In this document: piece after piece, positions 28,201-43,200 of the stretch
Layout: each line of letters begins with the position of its first letter
Numbering within the stretch: the first letter of the stretch is position 1
DNA from: Plectrocnemia conspersa
Taxonomy: Eukaryota; Arthropoda; Insecta; Trichoptera; Polycentropodidae
DNA length: 64,000 bases
Direction: 5' to 3'
Assembly (NCBI GenBank): GCA_009617715.1
Contig: VTFK01000085.1
Span: forward strand, 1,054,001-1,118,000
Notes under the pieces: model-generated
Told to the model about the DNA's origin: nothing
The model's input: only the letters and a program-made list of their open reading frames with translations
Database searches by the model: none
Translations under genes and position numbers: made by a program

Positions 28201-31200
28201 AAAACTTGACCAGGACCTGACCACCGAATAATTATTAGATCTGCATCGTGAAAAACAGCACAAGGCTACAGAGATCTTGTCTAAAGAGGAAGATAGATTA
28301 AAAATATATTTAAAATGTAAGAAATAGTGGAAAATTCTGTAGAAAAGCACCGCCTGAGTAAGGCTGTAGTAGTTATGAATTTATTCAATGACAATACAAT
28401 GTCACATTTTTGCCAAATCCTCAAAAGGAGGCAAATGCAAAATGTCATTGCATAGGTTCCAGTTAAAGTTACACGAACAAATATGATTTCATTAAGCTAT
28501 TATTGATTAATAGCAGTGATTTCGATATGAATGATTTATAAAATATGTTATCGCCCTAAAACATAAAAAAATATAGGTGTATTTTGTATTAATTATTTTA
28601 ACATGAATATGTTTGTGTTTTGAAAGGACTCAGCTAAAGTTTACATTATTTTTTTATGAAAATTATTGCTTTGATATACGAGTGTTTTTTTTTTGGATAC
28701 GAGTTACATATCCGGAACGAATTATACGAATTATAAGTAAATCGCGGTTTTACTAGATTATGTCTATCATAAACCGCAAGGGGAGCAACCATTGAAGTAT
28801 TATATTGTCAGTGATGTGATATATTACACTAAAAATTAGACGCAAATATTAGATATTTCTCTCTCTGTGTAAATATATGTACATATAATTGAACATCAAG
28901 AAATATATTACCTAAATTTATATTCGAACCGTAAAATGAAATAATAATTGACCTTGACAAATATATTGTGCAATTTATTTACTTTAAACAGAATTTTAAG
29001 ACAAGCAAGAAAATAAAAATTATATATTAAAAATGCTGGCGATATACAAAATATAAAGATTTATTTTTAAAATATGTCATTTAATTTGTCAAATAAATGG
29101 TTAAATGTGACATCCACATTTTAAGGATACTGCTGTATTATATTATAAAAGTCTTACGCACGGTCCCTTTCTTCTATATAATCGTAGTTGACGTAAAAAA
29201 TAATAATAATCTTTTTTATTATAATAAAAATGTTATTAAGTATTTCGTTTTGCTTAAAGAATGGCGTATAACTTAACTTATGCTGTTATTAGTTATTATT
29301 ATTCGTTGCGACTGTTTTTCAAATAAACTTCAGAAAAGGTTGTTATTCTTCTTGTTTAATAAAAAACAACGACATTACACCGCCATATTTTATGGATAAT
29401 GTAATAAAAATATTTATTTATTTTTGTAAAGATCCTAAGAATCACAATCTCCAGCGTTATTTTTTTTAGATTAAGAATTGTTTAAAATCTGGTCAACATG
29501 ACCTGAGAGATTGTCACAATATAATGAATCATATCCATACCCACATACACACAAATAAATCATTTTTACATCCATTTTTATTGTGTTGCTAATTTCTTAT
29601 TATTATTGTACATAATTTATAAACTATTAAAATATATTTTATCCTTAAATCTAATTTTAAGTAAAATAACAATTTTATTAAACAAACCACTTAAAGGCAA
29701 AACTACTTGAAGGATGACTCAAGGACAAGATTAAGTATAAATAAATTATTTTTAAAAAATCCATTAAAACCACCTATTGTTCGTTATTTAAACCTTCACC
29801 TTATTTTTTAATTTTAGTAACAAAGCTTTTTATCGAATCAATACTTTTCGGTATAAATTAGTGAACAATGTGCGTGTGTTATATTGTTATATTTGTGTTA
29901 AACATTTTCATTAGTAATATTTTCGCATCTAATACTGGAAATGAAAGTTTTCCGTTATATTTCGGTTATTTTAAGTAATTTTGAAACCACTAAAAATTGA
30001 GTGAATTAATATTAAAATAAGCCCTAATTCTACAAAATAATTGAAACTAAAATATTGAATACCTGTTTATGGATCATAACTGTTTGTTAAAAACTACTTT
30101 TTTTAAATTTAAACTATCAAAATTTAAAAAAATTAAAACACAACAATATTCCAAAGAAACACTAAGGTCCATATGGGATTCGAACCCAGGTTTTTCAAAT
30201 CAATATCTGGCATTAAAGAATATGGACTTTGTATATTTAATTACCAAATATCATTATTACGTTTATTTTATTTCTTTGAATATATTTTTAAATTTGGAGA
30301 ATTTTGGATTTCTGCGTTGGTAAAAAAAAATATTTTTATTATTTAGAATTTCTGTAATAGTATGAAAAGTAACTGCGATAACTGCATATACCATTTACCA
30401 CTACCCTCATAATTTAAAGTAGTCTACTCACCGACTACGCTCAAGTAGACATGGTGGCCCATGGGCGGTGTGGTGCTCACTTGACACTCGTAAGCTCCTG
30501 AGTCACGCCTCTGCGCTGGTCTTATCCGAAGTGCCCAGTCTTCAGAATGCGGACTGTGAAGGGCTTCAAAGCGTTGGTCGCTGGTGTAGGTGTATCGACC
30601 CACGGTCAGCAGGTGTATGTCCCTATGGCGCACCCAAGATACCTGTAAAGATAAATCATCATGTGTTAAAATATAGAAAGCAATTTGCACCATTAGGCTA
30701 ATGGGTGGGCGAAAGAATGCGGGCTGATGGGCGACTGGGGGTTGAACATACTCGATCACAATGGATTGATGTATGACCGGTAGAAGAAAAAATATATGGG
30801 GATAGTTTTCAAGTTAGAGCTTATAAATGTCGATACTCGATCAAAAGTGGGCGATTACTTTGTGCTTTAGTGATGATTTATTTTCAGAAAATTGTAGATA
30901 ATACTTTGTATTATTTTTAATGGATTTGCCTTTTGTTTTTATTGGTAAAGAGAAAATTTAATTAAAGTTTGACTATTTCTGTAAAGATTTTTTTAAAATG
31001 AATTTATGAAACGTTTTTGATTAAGCAAAATATAGTTTTTCATTACTCGATATTTATAATAGTTTCAGGTGTGTTTTTGCAGCCAAATTAGACCCCGAAA
31101 AGCTGTTTATTTAATTGGACATTTAAAATTGGTCAGAAGGTGCAGTTAAAATAGCTTGTCTTGAAATTCAGAGAGTCTACTTTGTGGTGTTGAGTTAAAT

Positions 31201-34200
31201 TATTGTCAGCTGTGATTTGTCGTGATGTGATCTTGTGATAATGCTAAACTATCCGCTTATATGCCTCGTGTTGTGACTTGTTTGAATGGAGTCTTCTTTT
31301 GTCTTCCTTCTTCTGCCTCTCTCTCTATTTCTTTTTGCCTGCCGTCTGCCTCTGATTTTTTCCCCTTTCTATGACAGATCTTTTATATTGCTGGTTCGAA
31401 ACAGCCCTGTTGAATCGCATATAAGGATGTTAGTATCGCCTCTCAGAAACACCCATGAGTGAAACTTCTAGATGACCACTTCGGCGATCGTTAACAAAAG
31501 GGTTAAATAACAATGGTATTTTTGCGCATGTCTATCGCGCATCCTTTTCAAACAAAGTTTAATTTTTTCCAGCTTCTCACGAGTAATTAAAACATCAAAA
31601 CGAATGTTTTAATATTTAAAAAAAATAAAAAGATAAGATGCACACATGAAAATGTGAAATAGGTTCCGATACTTAAAATCAACTCAAATTTTAAATTCTT
31701 GTACTCAAAAATAAATCGATTTTTTTTTGTATATAAAAATAGTTTCATAAGTTACATACATAAAAAGTAGTAAATTGACATGATTTGCTATTTAAATTTA
31801 ACTTAATATAATCACATATATTTATTCAGCATCTTAAAATTTGCTTATTGGCAAAAAATAATATTTCAATATTCACAAGGCCATAGTGCTTATAAATATA
31901 AATATATTTAATAATGCTTTTTATTTTATTGTAACCGTGTTATTGGAAAAATCAGTGTAAAAGAATAATTGGTTCGTTTTCTCGGACTATGCAAAAAGAG
32001 AATCAGTTGTATATTATATGTATTGAACTGATATATTATATATATTTTTGTTTATATCATAGATCTAAGTAAACTAATATATAATAAACACTGTCTTCAT
32101 ATTTGACTATGAAAATGTCGTTGTTATATGATTAGTTCATATAAAATGTTAGGCACATGAAAATATATATTGAAACATAATAGACAAACACTAAGCCACC
32201 TATAATAATAAACATATTATTTATTTAGGTTTTGCTACTTTGTTATTAAAACATAAATAAATAAAACACTTATATCCCTTTAAAATGTATCAGTTATTAA
32301 TGTTGCTTTAGAAAATTTGAAGCGAACACTTCTCGCAGTTGTTAATTGCATATACTATTTCAAAATTAACTTTAAATAACATTTTCTCTTGGATTTTCGT
32401 TAAAAATGTAGCAAAGCTCGTCGAAATACGCTACGAGGCGAAATTTAATTAAAAACGTCAGTTTTTCTCAGAAAATTTTATTCACAAAAATATTTCTTTT
32501 ACGTAATGGAAAGAGTTATGATCTCGGCGGTTCGCAGATTGAACCCTTGATAAAAAGAAAACACCTTGAATTTATCACCAGAATCTGTCGAAATAATTTG
32601 GCGGTTTTTTGCAGAAGAAATAGACAGAAAAAAAATATTCATCGCAACTCAAGCGCCAGAAAAGAGCCTTCGGGGAAGATAGCCGATAAAGATATAAAAA
32701 TATTATATGGCTATTCTGATTTTATTTCATATGTTTTTGTCATATTATAGTTGATTTACGATATTTATTCTAGAATGAACATCTTAGGGACATATGGTTT
32801 ATTGAATTAAGTAATAATACGGTTATATTATATAATGTTGATAATATAATATAACAAACGCATATGCGTTTTTTAAACAAATCTATATAGATTTGTTTAA
32901 GAACAAAAGTGAGGTATAAAGAAAATACTAATTAAAAAAAGACTTAAGGACTTAAAATTGTCGTTAAATTATGTTTATAATTTATTTTATTTATATGTTA
33001 AAAATATTCTGATGCAGTCATATAATGTTAATATATATGCGATTTACAAAATTCATTTAATTATAAAGGCATACGAATTCTAGAGAGTGCTTTCTTTTTT
33101 TGTAATATTTTTGTATTTTCGCGGATTTTGTATTTGCGTCCCTTTAAATAGTTTGTCAGATCAAAAAGGTTTAATAGCTTAATAAAATAATTTTCAAGAA
33201 TCAAAAATGAAATAAAATATATATATTGATACTTTAGCTTGTAATTTTATATGTAGATAATTCAAGTAATTTAATTTTAGTGCATAATTCTTACAGTTAA
33301 AAAGCAGAGGTAGTGCAAAATATCAGATACGTAGCGATATGTAGAAAATAATATTATTTTATATAACTTTTTTGGTTACATATTCCAGTAATTGGATACT
33401 TTGGTTTAAGTACTTATTTAATCACATTGCGTGAATAACATTATCAACGCCACGTCGTCATTATCCTTTCACGCATAGGGTACGAACCTTTCGAAGGGAC
33501 GAAGGTATGCCACTTTTAGACAATTTACTCGAATTTCCCCCGAAGCGAAATCATAATAAAGTATCGGTTCGGTGACTGATGGGGCGCCGCTGACTCGTTT
33601 GATTCGATCATCTGAACCGATGGGCAACGACATTTAAAACGTTTCAATCACTGGACGAAAGGTGGGTCGGTCGTTTATTTTTACCAGAACAGAAGGTGTG
33701 AGGAAAGGGAGAAAGTGAGAAAAAATACAAGCAGGGGCCAGGTAAAAGGTGGAATTCCAGGCCAAATATTTGGGCGATAAATCTTTTGCCACTCGATAAG
33801 TCCATTCCGTTAACGCACTGATCTCGTGAATGAGCGGAACACGCACGGTTTGGAAAAGAATGCTCAAAATGTGCCTTCCGTTCGTGTTAAGGTGGTGGGT
33901 TTAGTTCTTGAGTGAGTCTTTTTTCTTTAGGAAATTCGGCGCGAGATTTATGCTATGGACGCACATGATGGTTGAATGTGGGTATTTAGATGGATATTCG
34001 TGTACGTGCATATGTTGTAATAATTGTACATATATTTACTCATAGATATAATAGCAATGAAAGTCTGTAATAAAATGTATCGTTCACACATAGTCATATC
34101 GATATTTATTTATTTATTAAATTAAGACTATCGTTACATAACAGGTAACGTTTAAAAAACAATACATTGTATTATTAAAATACACAAAAATAATATATAG

Positions 34201-37200
34201 TAATAAAACAAGATGTTGTGAACCATCGGTGCTTTTTGTCTTCCCGTGATATATTGTTTCCCGTGACTGTTTTGTAAGAATGAAATATTCATTCAATCCA
34301 CAAAGAATCCTTGCGTTTTATTTATGAAAAACCGTAATATGGGTTTTTATCTGATTTAACTTTATTGATGAATGATCATTTTTGACACACGCGAGTTTCA
34401 AGAATAGGATAAATTGAAAAGCAGAAGATCTAGGTTGGACCCTTTAGGAACCCCCGAAGGGGTAAAATACTCTTTCGACTATCAGTCGCCATAGGTTACA
34501 AATTGTATAAGCATCCAAGCAACCGAGATTCGACATATATAATATGACGAAATATAATATGACGAAATACCCTGACAGAATGAGTTTCTTAGCTAGGCAG
34601 TGCAACAATAGTGCAATAATTTAAGAGAAACAGCGCTCTAATATAAATTAACAAAGACTTTAAAATTTATATTTTATAATCTCTATTTAAGGGATTCTCT
34701 TCTATTTAATAGTTCCTTAAATAGAAATTTAATAGATATTGCCAAATTTGGAAATGGATATTTTGAGGGATGAGTGCTTAGTGCGAGACCATTGATCGGT
34801 AAGGGTTAATAATTTTGATTTAATTGACGAGAAGTTAAGTGTATAACTAAGATTGTAAGTAGTACCCCCAAAATACATTAGCGTTTTAAAATATGAATTT
34901 TGTGTTAATTTTAATGTTGTATACATTGTTCTAATAGTATTATTACTTATAAAACATATTTTAATTATGTTTTATATATAAACGACATATATTAAATTTA
35001 TTTCGTAAAATAACCGAGAGAACTTTATTATGAAAAATGTTCGCAAGAATTGTTTGACCTTTATAATATTGTTAAACGTTAATTATTCGCAGAAAATTTC
35101 TTTGAAATTTAATATAATTTTCAAGAAAATTTATTATACATATATGTATATTCTAATATGTATGTAACATGTATATAGTGCTTTCAATACAAGTTTTTTA
35201 TTATTCTTGGAGTAAATATTAAAAGCACATTGTTTTTGCACCAAACAGTGTTAAAAATGATCATAAAATCGTAGCACTTTAGAACTTTGTTAGCTTACCT
35301 GGAATACCAAGAAGAATATTTAACTTTAATTATTTTAAATTGCTAATAGTTAAATATCGTTTGCTGATATGTCAAACTATTTTTACGATAATGATTATAC
35401 AGATTAAAATTTATAGCCTTCTTCCATCTCTCGTTCTTTTTTCAGGTTTTGATTTAAAATATTTTACAATGTCTGCATTTTGATTTTTTTTGTCTAGAAA
35501 GTGCTGCATTGATAGAAATAAATAGTAGTCGGAAGGAGCAAAATCTGGAAAATAATGTGAATAAGATAAAACTTTCCTGACTTGATTTTATCGAGTCAAT
35601 TTCGCCACATGGGGAAGCATTGTTGTGTTGTAGAAATATTTGACTTCTGTTGACAAGTATAGGTCTTATGTTTTACTTTCTCATGCAAATGATTGATCAC
35701 AATATAAGCTTGCTGTTTTTTTGTTATTGTTAGGTCAGGTTTAAGAATTTCGTTATACACAATCCCATTGCAATTCCACCATACACACAAAATAAGTCCA
35801 GAATTCGAGGTAGGTTTTGCTCCTTGCCCTTTATATAACTACTACGATTGTTGTACTACAGCCTTTTCTCAATTCTGGTTATCAAATGATCGAGAAAAGG
35901 TGACTCAGCTTCAGAACCGGAAGCTCTTGAGATATGCGGATACACGCCGACTTGTTTTCTTCGCTCAATTCTCGTGAAACCCATACACTTTTTAAAGTGC
36001 TTATAGTTTGAATGGGATTTGCTTACATTTCTTCAGCCAAAACATTTATCGTTTATCTTTGCTTGTCTCCCACATCCATACAGTTCAAAATGTTTTTAGC
36101 CATCACTAATGAATCGCCTACCCCTTTACAATTTTTTTTAGTAGCCGTAGTCGCCGTATATTAAAAACATCATATAGCATACAATTTAGTATAAATGGTT
36201 CACTTTGTTAAAGTTCTGTAATTTTAATTTTTGTGGTCCAATTTTTTTTAAATATCGAAATGTGATGTGCATTAACAGTTATACAAAAAAAACATATTCA
36301 GTATCAAGAGTCAAAGCATGATTGACTATTAAAACTTAAATTAAAGTTTACATATCTCATTGTTTAATCAAATATTTTATGTAACTCATTGTGAATGTTT
36401 TTATTATCATTCAATAATTTAAAACATTGGTATTGAAAGCCCTAAATGTGTGTTCATGTACACGTGTCATCAATGTTTGGAAATGTAATCAATTGTTGAA
36501 ATTCTAGCGTGTGTATAACAAAATCGAAACTTTGGCCTATAAGGGGGAACTTTTGAAATTAAACATTCTTCGACGGTTAAGGAGAAAACTTTGAGAAACC
36601 AATGTGTGCTTTATGTTGCAATGAAACGTGACGTTTGACATTTTGAATTGTTACAGGTGAACAAAGCCACAGTGCGAGAACATGTTAAATGGTAAGATAT
36701 TCGAATTATATATGTAAATTCTTCTTCTTGCCTCACTAAGAAAATGTCGAGAATTCCAGGTTCGTGTACTTCTAGCTTTCGTATACTACAAGTAGGCGTT
36801 TGACTGTGTTTAATAGGATAAGATATGGCGAATTTTGGACGAGATGCGGGTACCAAAACATTAATTAAATGTAATTCGAATCCTTCATATTTGACATTTA
36901 GATGGAGTAAGTGTAAAAGAAATTAAATAAAGATGTATGGCGAAAACCATCTAATATGCAAATCACACATTTAATTAACTGTAATCAATAAGAGATGACT
37001 TAACTAGCAATGATGATATCAAGGAAGTATGTGTCGTCACGTGATATCAAGGAAGTACGTATCAATCAATTTTATAAGCAATGACAAGAAATGTCTTATA
37101 CTTGTATGACGTTGGAATAAATAAATTTATTACTAAAATCAAATAATGCGGCAAATTTATCAAAATTAAAAAATAAATAAAGGGTGTTCTTATATTACAA

Positions 37201-40200
37201 GTCTATACTATTTTTTTGATATATGTATGAGAAAGATAGTGGCTGTAAAATTGAAATTGACTAATAATAAAAAGCAGAAAATTGTGTGAGTAGAACAGTA
37301 TAAGAAAATTACTTGTTTTTAAATAAAAAGTATTGAATTCTCTATAGTGTCGTTTCCTTGGTATTCCTAGTGGTGATTTCTTTTACCGCTGGAGCGTTTT
37401 TATTTTCATTCAATTTACCTCGAGTGATCAATGAGAATTTTAAACGAGCTTTCGAGAGAAAACCTCCTGAGCTTTCAAACTCCAATGTTTGTGTTTACGG
37501 ATTGACTTTATCGGAAAATAAAATCAACTTTACGGCAGGCGTAGAAATTAATATGTCTTTCGCATATTGCGAAATATATTAGAAGCGTTTCATAATATAG
37601 GTGAAAGACGTGATATAATATTAATAATTGTGACACTAATTCTACGTTAATTTATTCAAAGAAGTTCAATGTTTAAACTTGGGGTGTTCAACCCGTAGCC
37701 TGTATCAATACTGTTTAAATTTAAATTGATAATAAGATTTCAAAATTTTTCATTGTTTTTAATTTAAGCAAGGCTTCTAAACTTTTTCTTAATATAACTT
37801 GTAAATTGAAAAGGCAAAAGATTAGAAAAAAACAGTGTTTTATGAAAAACAGTCTGATGACTATGTCTTGTTGAAAAAAATAGAGCTTTTTTTACAATGT
37901 TTCAAAACCTAATTTTTAAAGGCATTAAAGTTAATTTTCAAATTTTAATAAATATCTAAGAATGCGGTATACAAAAAAGTAAAGATCTTAAAAAAAATCC
38001 ATATCTTAACAACAACAAAAAAATATAACTTCTTATTTATTAGTAAAAGTAAGTTATGTTGTAGCAAGTTCAGCTTCTAAGCAAAGTAAATCTGTTTTCT
38101 GACAATTAATTCATTAAGATATGTTCTAAAAGCGTCGCAAAAATAATCCAAAAAACTTATAGATAAATAGTCTTATTCCATAGCTTTGATGGTGACGAAT
38201 TTAATATTACCAAAGAACTGACTATCTAATTTCATTAAAAAACACGTTTTATTAACAGATAATAAATAAAACAGAATATGCAACATTGGAAAAAATTGAC
38301 TTAATCATAAAATGTGATTAAGAAATTACTAGTGAAACTATTTGAAATCGATTATTTTCATTTCATGAAGTATCACTGAATTCTACACCATTAACAAAAT
38401 AAATTTAATATAAATCTAAAAGATTAAATAACTATAAATTTAAAGTTATTGAATCCTCTGGAAACTAGCTATGGAGACACTATGTACTTTACTGCAGTAA
38501 ATTGCTATAGTCATGAGCGCAAAAGGAAAACTTGCACCTGAATTTGTAAATGGCTGATTTAAATGAACTGAATATATATCTCCAATATAAAAACCAGTTA
38601 ATAAATTGAATGATTTATTAAGCGCTTAAATTTAAAATTATACCGATGACTATTTGAAAATATTAAGCATATTTATTAACTTTGAAACAGTGCAAACAGC
38701 AAAAAATATGCTGGCTTAATTGATATGACTTTGAGAGTTGATTTTAAAATTTCAGAGAACATTTAAATATATTTGCTACTCTATTGTCAGTTGACATCGA
38801 CATATGACCTGCAAAATTGCTAATATAATTTAATTTTAAGAATTATTTATTAGACTAACGTACATAAGTATAAATAAAAATACGCAACACTAAAAATGTG
38901 TCCAGTTTAAGATATCTCTTTTAGAGAGTACGTTTATTTTTTTCCTTATGAAGTATACAAAAAGTAAAAAAAATATGAGCTTCTTTGAAATAATATTTGT
39001 ATCACTATTGCCATTATTTAAATCAGACTTCCAAGCAATCCTTCCTACATACTCAGCTGGGACAAAAATATTTTTATAAGGATTGCTTGTCTGCAATTCT
39101 GCCTATATTGTCTAGCTTTAAATTACATATAAGTAAAAGGACACTTCCATACAAAAAAAAACGAAACGGTAAAATGTATATGATTTTTTATATGGTTTAT
39201 CACTTATAATATATTCAATATGCATAATTTTTATGCCACACTTTGGTACACACTTATGTTCTGTTTTAAAACATGATGCGGATGTAAAAATGTGTAATCG
39301 ATTGTTTTTCAATTTGTTCGTTCATCAATCAAAGCTGATCTTTTTCTCGGTAAGTACTTTATTTTACTCTTTGATTTGCTGCTGATTTGCGCTTGTACGT
39401 AACTTGAGTCACTCTGCAACGTCCAGCAATTTTCAGCTAGCATAGATGGGCTCTATTTTCCACACTATTATTTATACTTTTCTATTATATCCACAATATC
39501 CGTGCTCGTCGCTGATATCACCCAAAATTTTGGGGAAAAAATCAAAATAATAATCTTCGCTTTTATGGTTTCCCAGAAAGTTTTTTATTACGTTCTTGAA
39601 GGCTAACCAAGCGGCTAGCTCAAACTGTCCCAAAACTAAATGGAAATTAAGTTTACTTTGATTTAACAAGTTAAGCTCTATAAACAGACGCCTTCGTGAA
39701 AAATTCTGATGAAGCTCCCTTTCATTAAAAATTTTTTGGAGGTTTCGGTATATGTAGTGGTTCGTTGTGACGGACAGGTCATATAGCTGATTCGAGGTTT
39801 GGGTATGTAATGTGCTTCTTTTTTGTATTTGAACACTCCATACGTTTGTCACGCAGAAATAGCAATCATTGATGTGATCCTTCGGCTTCCTCCAAATCAT
39901 CAGAACCGCAAACAACATGAGAGGCACTACATTGTACATAGCTCACGCGTGGAGCATATGACTTGTTTTGGTCGCCCAAGTAGCACTTGAAATAAAGTTC
40001 ATACGCCTTATTCTCTTAAAGCGTCATTATTTTTTTTTGAGAAGCTGGTGTAAGCTCATCGCACGCATAATAAAAATAATCAGCACTGTTTTTGCACTTT
40101 CAAGGCATTTTTTAGTTTTTTTCACTGTTTACTAACAAAAACACATAAAAGCACATGCTCAGTTAAAGAGAGGTTAGAAAAGTGATAGCAGTAACAGTCA

Positions 40201-43200
40201 AATTGAAATTTGAGTCAAGTATTGCCATCAAAATCATCGGAATCGATGCTTCTTTCCAAAAAAAATTAAGTTACACACATCTGACGCGATCGAAATAATT
40301 TTTTGACGTTTCTATAATCTATAATCAGCCCAAAATTTTCTATTGGAATCAGCTATTTACGTTAAAGGGATAAAAATTGTGTTGATCATGTGGCGATCAC
40401 ACAAATAGGTCCACACACCAAAAAGGGCAATTGTCTCATTGTTAATGACCGTGACCAAAATCGTTCATGCATTAACAATGAAACAAATATCATGGCACAA
40501 GAGGGACTTTTTTTGACCACACAACACGAGTCGTTCAGAGAATCCTTTTTGGAACAAAACGGTACGGACACAATCAATCACCACATTGCCAACCCTTTCT
40601 GAAGAATTCGAAAGTCTGGACAAGTAAAAAACTCGCTTTCAGCGATTGGCTAGGAGACCGATGCGCAAACGCGATTGGCCAGTAAGCGTGCAACCCCTAA
40701 AGGATATAAGCCCGGACTCCATGGAGGAGAGGGCGGCCTGAGGCAAGAGATGGGCAGAGACGAGCAGACAGTTAGCGACGCAGAAGATCTATCAGCAGCC
40801 ATCAATATGAACCAGCCACGCGTCCTCACGATAGACCAGAAGATCATTCCTGGAACTCCCGCCGTTCAAAGAGTCACACCTGACACTCACCGCACGCAGC
40901 CACAAGAGCCCAGAGCATCATCTACGGCCATTACTACCTGCGCCACCTTCACCTTCATCGCGAGAAACGTCACGCCATAATCGTCCATTTGTCACATGTA
41001 AATATCATTTAATAAAAAGTCCATCTAGATTCATACAAGAGTCTCATTGGCCGCGAGGTCAACCACCCCTAGAGCTACGCCCCCAAAAATCAGTTTTACT
41101 AGTAAAATATTGCATATCAAAATAATTATTGAACAATCGCACTCGCCGACTAATTAAATGTACCAAAAGACTGCGTTTGATGTAATGCCCACCCACCTTG
41201 CTATATAACAAGAATACTATGACAATACGCAAAGAAAATTAGACTTATAAATCGCGAGGAAAAAATTAGAGCAACGACGAGCAAGACCGGAGCAAGAATG
41301 CTAATGAAATCGCCGACCACTTGCGTATAATTGCCGCCGGGGCCAAATCAGGGAGATATTCTTCTGCCGTAACCGCAAAATGAAAGGAAAAAATTGTCTA
41401 CCATCAAACGCAAAGGCCCGTTTGTTGCCGACATGTATCGGTGTATATGTATATATATTTTGTCGGCAACATTAAAATTGAACAAGGGTTTACTTTCAGC
41501 GAAGGGAAGTCGTTAAACGCGCAAGATTTATTATGAATGCCTTTTTTTTCGGCGTTATGATGAAAAGTAAACAATAATGCTGAATGAATGTAGCTAGCTA
41601 GCGGCACGTATTACGCGTGCATGTATATAAAGTGATATTTCTGCTAGACGTCTTTTGTCGTATGATAAAAATAAAAAAGCACGAGCTCTTCAAAATTCAT
41701 AGTTAAGGGGTGTAAGCATGAAATTTAAACAAATATATTATGCACTAGCGAGATATGAAGGGACAATATGTGAGCATTTATCACACTTCAAAAATACTGT
41801 AAAAAATATTTTATTCTGTTGAAAAATATTCTGTAACTCTAAAAATATTTAAAAATATTTTTAGAGTTACAGAATATTTTTAATTATCTGTGCTAGGGAG
41901 GAATAGCAAGTAGAAGCAAACTATAAATTTTTATTTGGTTTTAAAATATCTATAATATATTTATAATACTGAGATATTTTTTTTGTTTAATTTGTAAATC
42001 TGTGATTTTTAATTTAGTTTGCTTTTGAGAATCTCTAAATTATTTGGTATATCAGTACGAGTTTTTCTAAGAGTTAATATTATCATTACATCGATGTAGA
42101 AGTTTTAATAGAAATCAGTGCCGTGGCTTATAAGATCTACCACTTATTTTTTTATTAACTAGTATTTTCGCTAACATATATTTTAGATAGCAATACTTAT
42201 TTTTCCATTAAATAATTGAGTACATATCAACATAAAACAAGTTATTCAATTTCATAATTAAGTAACGTCTATAAGCATTACCATTTTAGTACAATATAGC
42301 ATTTGTGAAATGGTAATAAAGGTTTTAAATTGTTGAAAATTTTGCGTACAAAACAAGCAAAATAACTTGGGTGTAACTCAATTAATGTTTTGTGTTTTTG
42401 TTTAACGCTATTGTTTGTTTTGTATAACATTTTCAAATTGATCGAAAATGTCTTTGTGCTACGAGTTTTAAAATATCCACATTTTTAACAAAATACAGTG
42501 TTGCTCATTTTTTATATTTTAAACACCAATAATAATTGGATTTGTTTGAAATGTCAATCGTTCCGAGAATTGCTTTATTTAACAACGGCTTTAATTTGGT
42601 TTATTTTTAATTTATGCATGAAGATTGTTTTTCGATTGACTGGTTAAATACACTTAAAAATATCTGCTTTTTAATTGTTATTTATAAACATTTTAAAAGT
42701 ATAGGTAAATTTTTGTTCCCTCGTTATTTTCAATATTAGTTATTAACATTTATCATATATTTTATAATCAGCATATTTAATAAAATTATGTTTAATGTAC
42801 CAAGCAAATATTATGTGAAATAAATTATTATTATATTAAAAATACATTTGCTTCATATTATTATTGTATTACTATTTTAGACTACAGGCGGCTCTCGACT
42901 TTCGAACGTTCGACTTTCGCACAATTCGCTATTTCGCACAATAAAAAAAATCAATTTTTTTAAATTTCATTTTTTTTTAAAAAAACGTTCTGATAGCGGT
43001 GAATCTTTTATTTCAATCGGACGTTCGTATGTTACAAACAGGTTTACGATATGTTCAATTTTGCAAAATAAAAATATAATTAAAGAATACGTTAAAAATT
43101 GTGGAAAATAAAGATATATTTCCACAATCTTTAATGATGTTTTTAAAAAAACACAGCAAAAAAAAAACATGGATGAAATGGAAAATTTTTGTCATCGTAG

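Larger units (their letters stand above)
23061..30431 (-). other. dpr intron between Ig1 and Ig2 exons (about 7.4 kb)
   Basis: The phase 1 intron separates the two Ig domains, the usual domain-border phase. It is mostly AT-rich. Visible items are short inverted repeats at 24.2-24.3 kb (TTTGATATACAT with its complement; GTGAAAATGA with its complement), G+C-richer patches near 24.6-24.7 kb and 27.2-27.5 kb, a repeated unit at 28.3-28.5 kb, and a tRNA-like repeat fragment near 30.17 kb. No coding exon is supported. Confidence 0.8.

Noticed and set aside
37358..37582. 74-codon plus-strand open frame
   Set aside because: No start codon context, no similarity, no splice partner.
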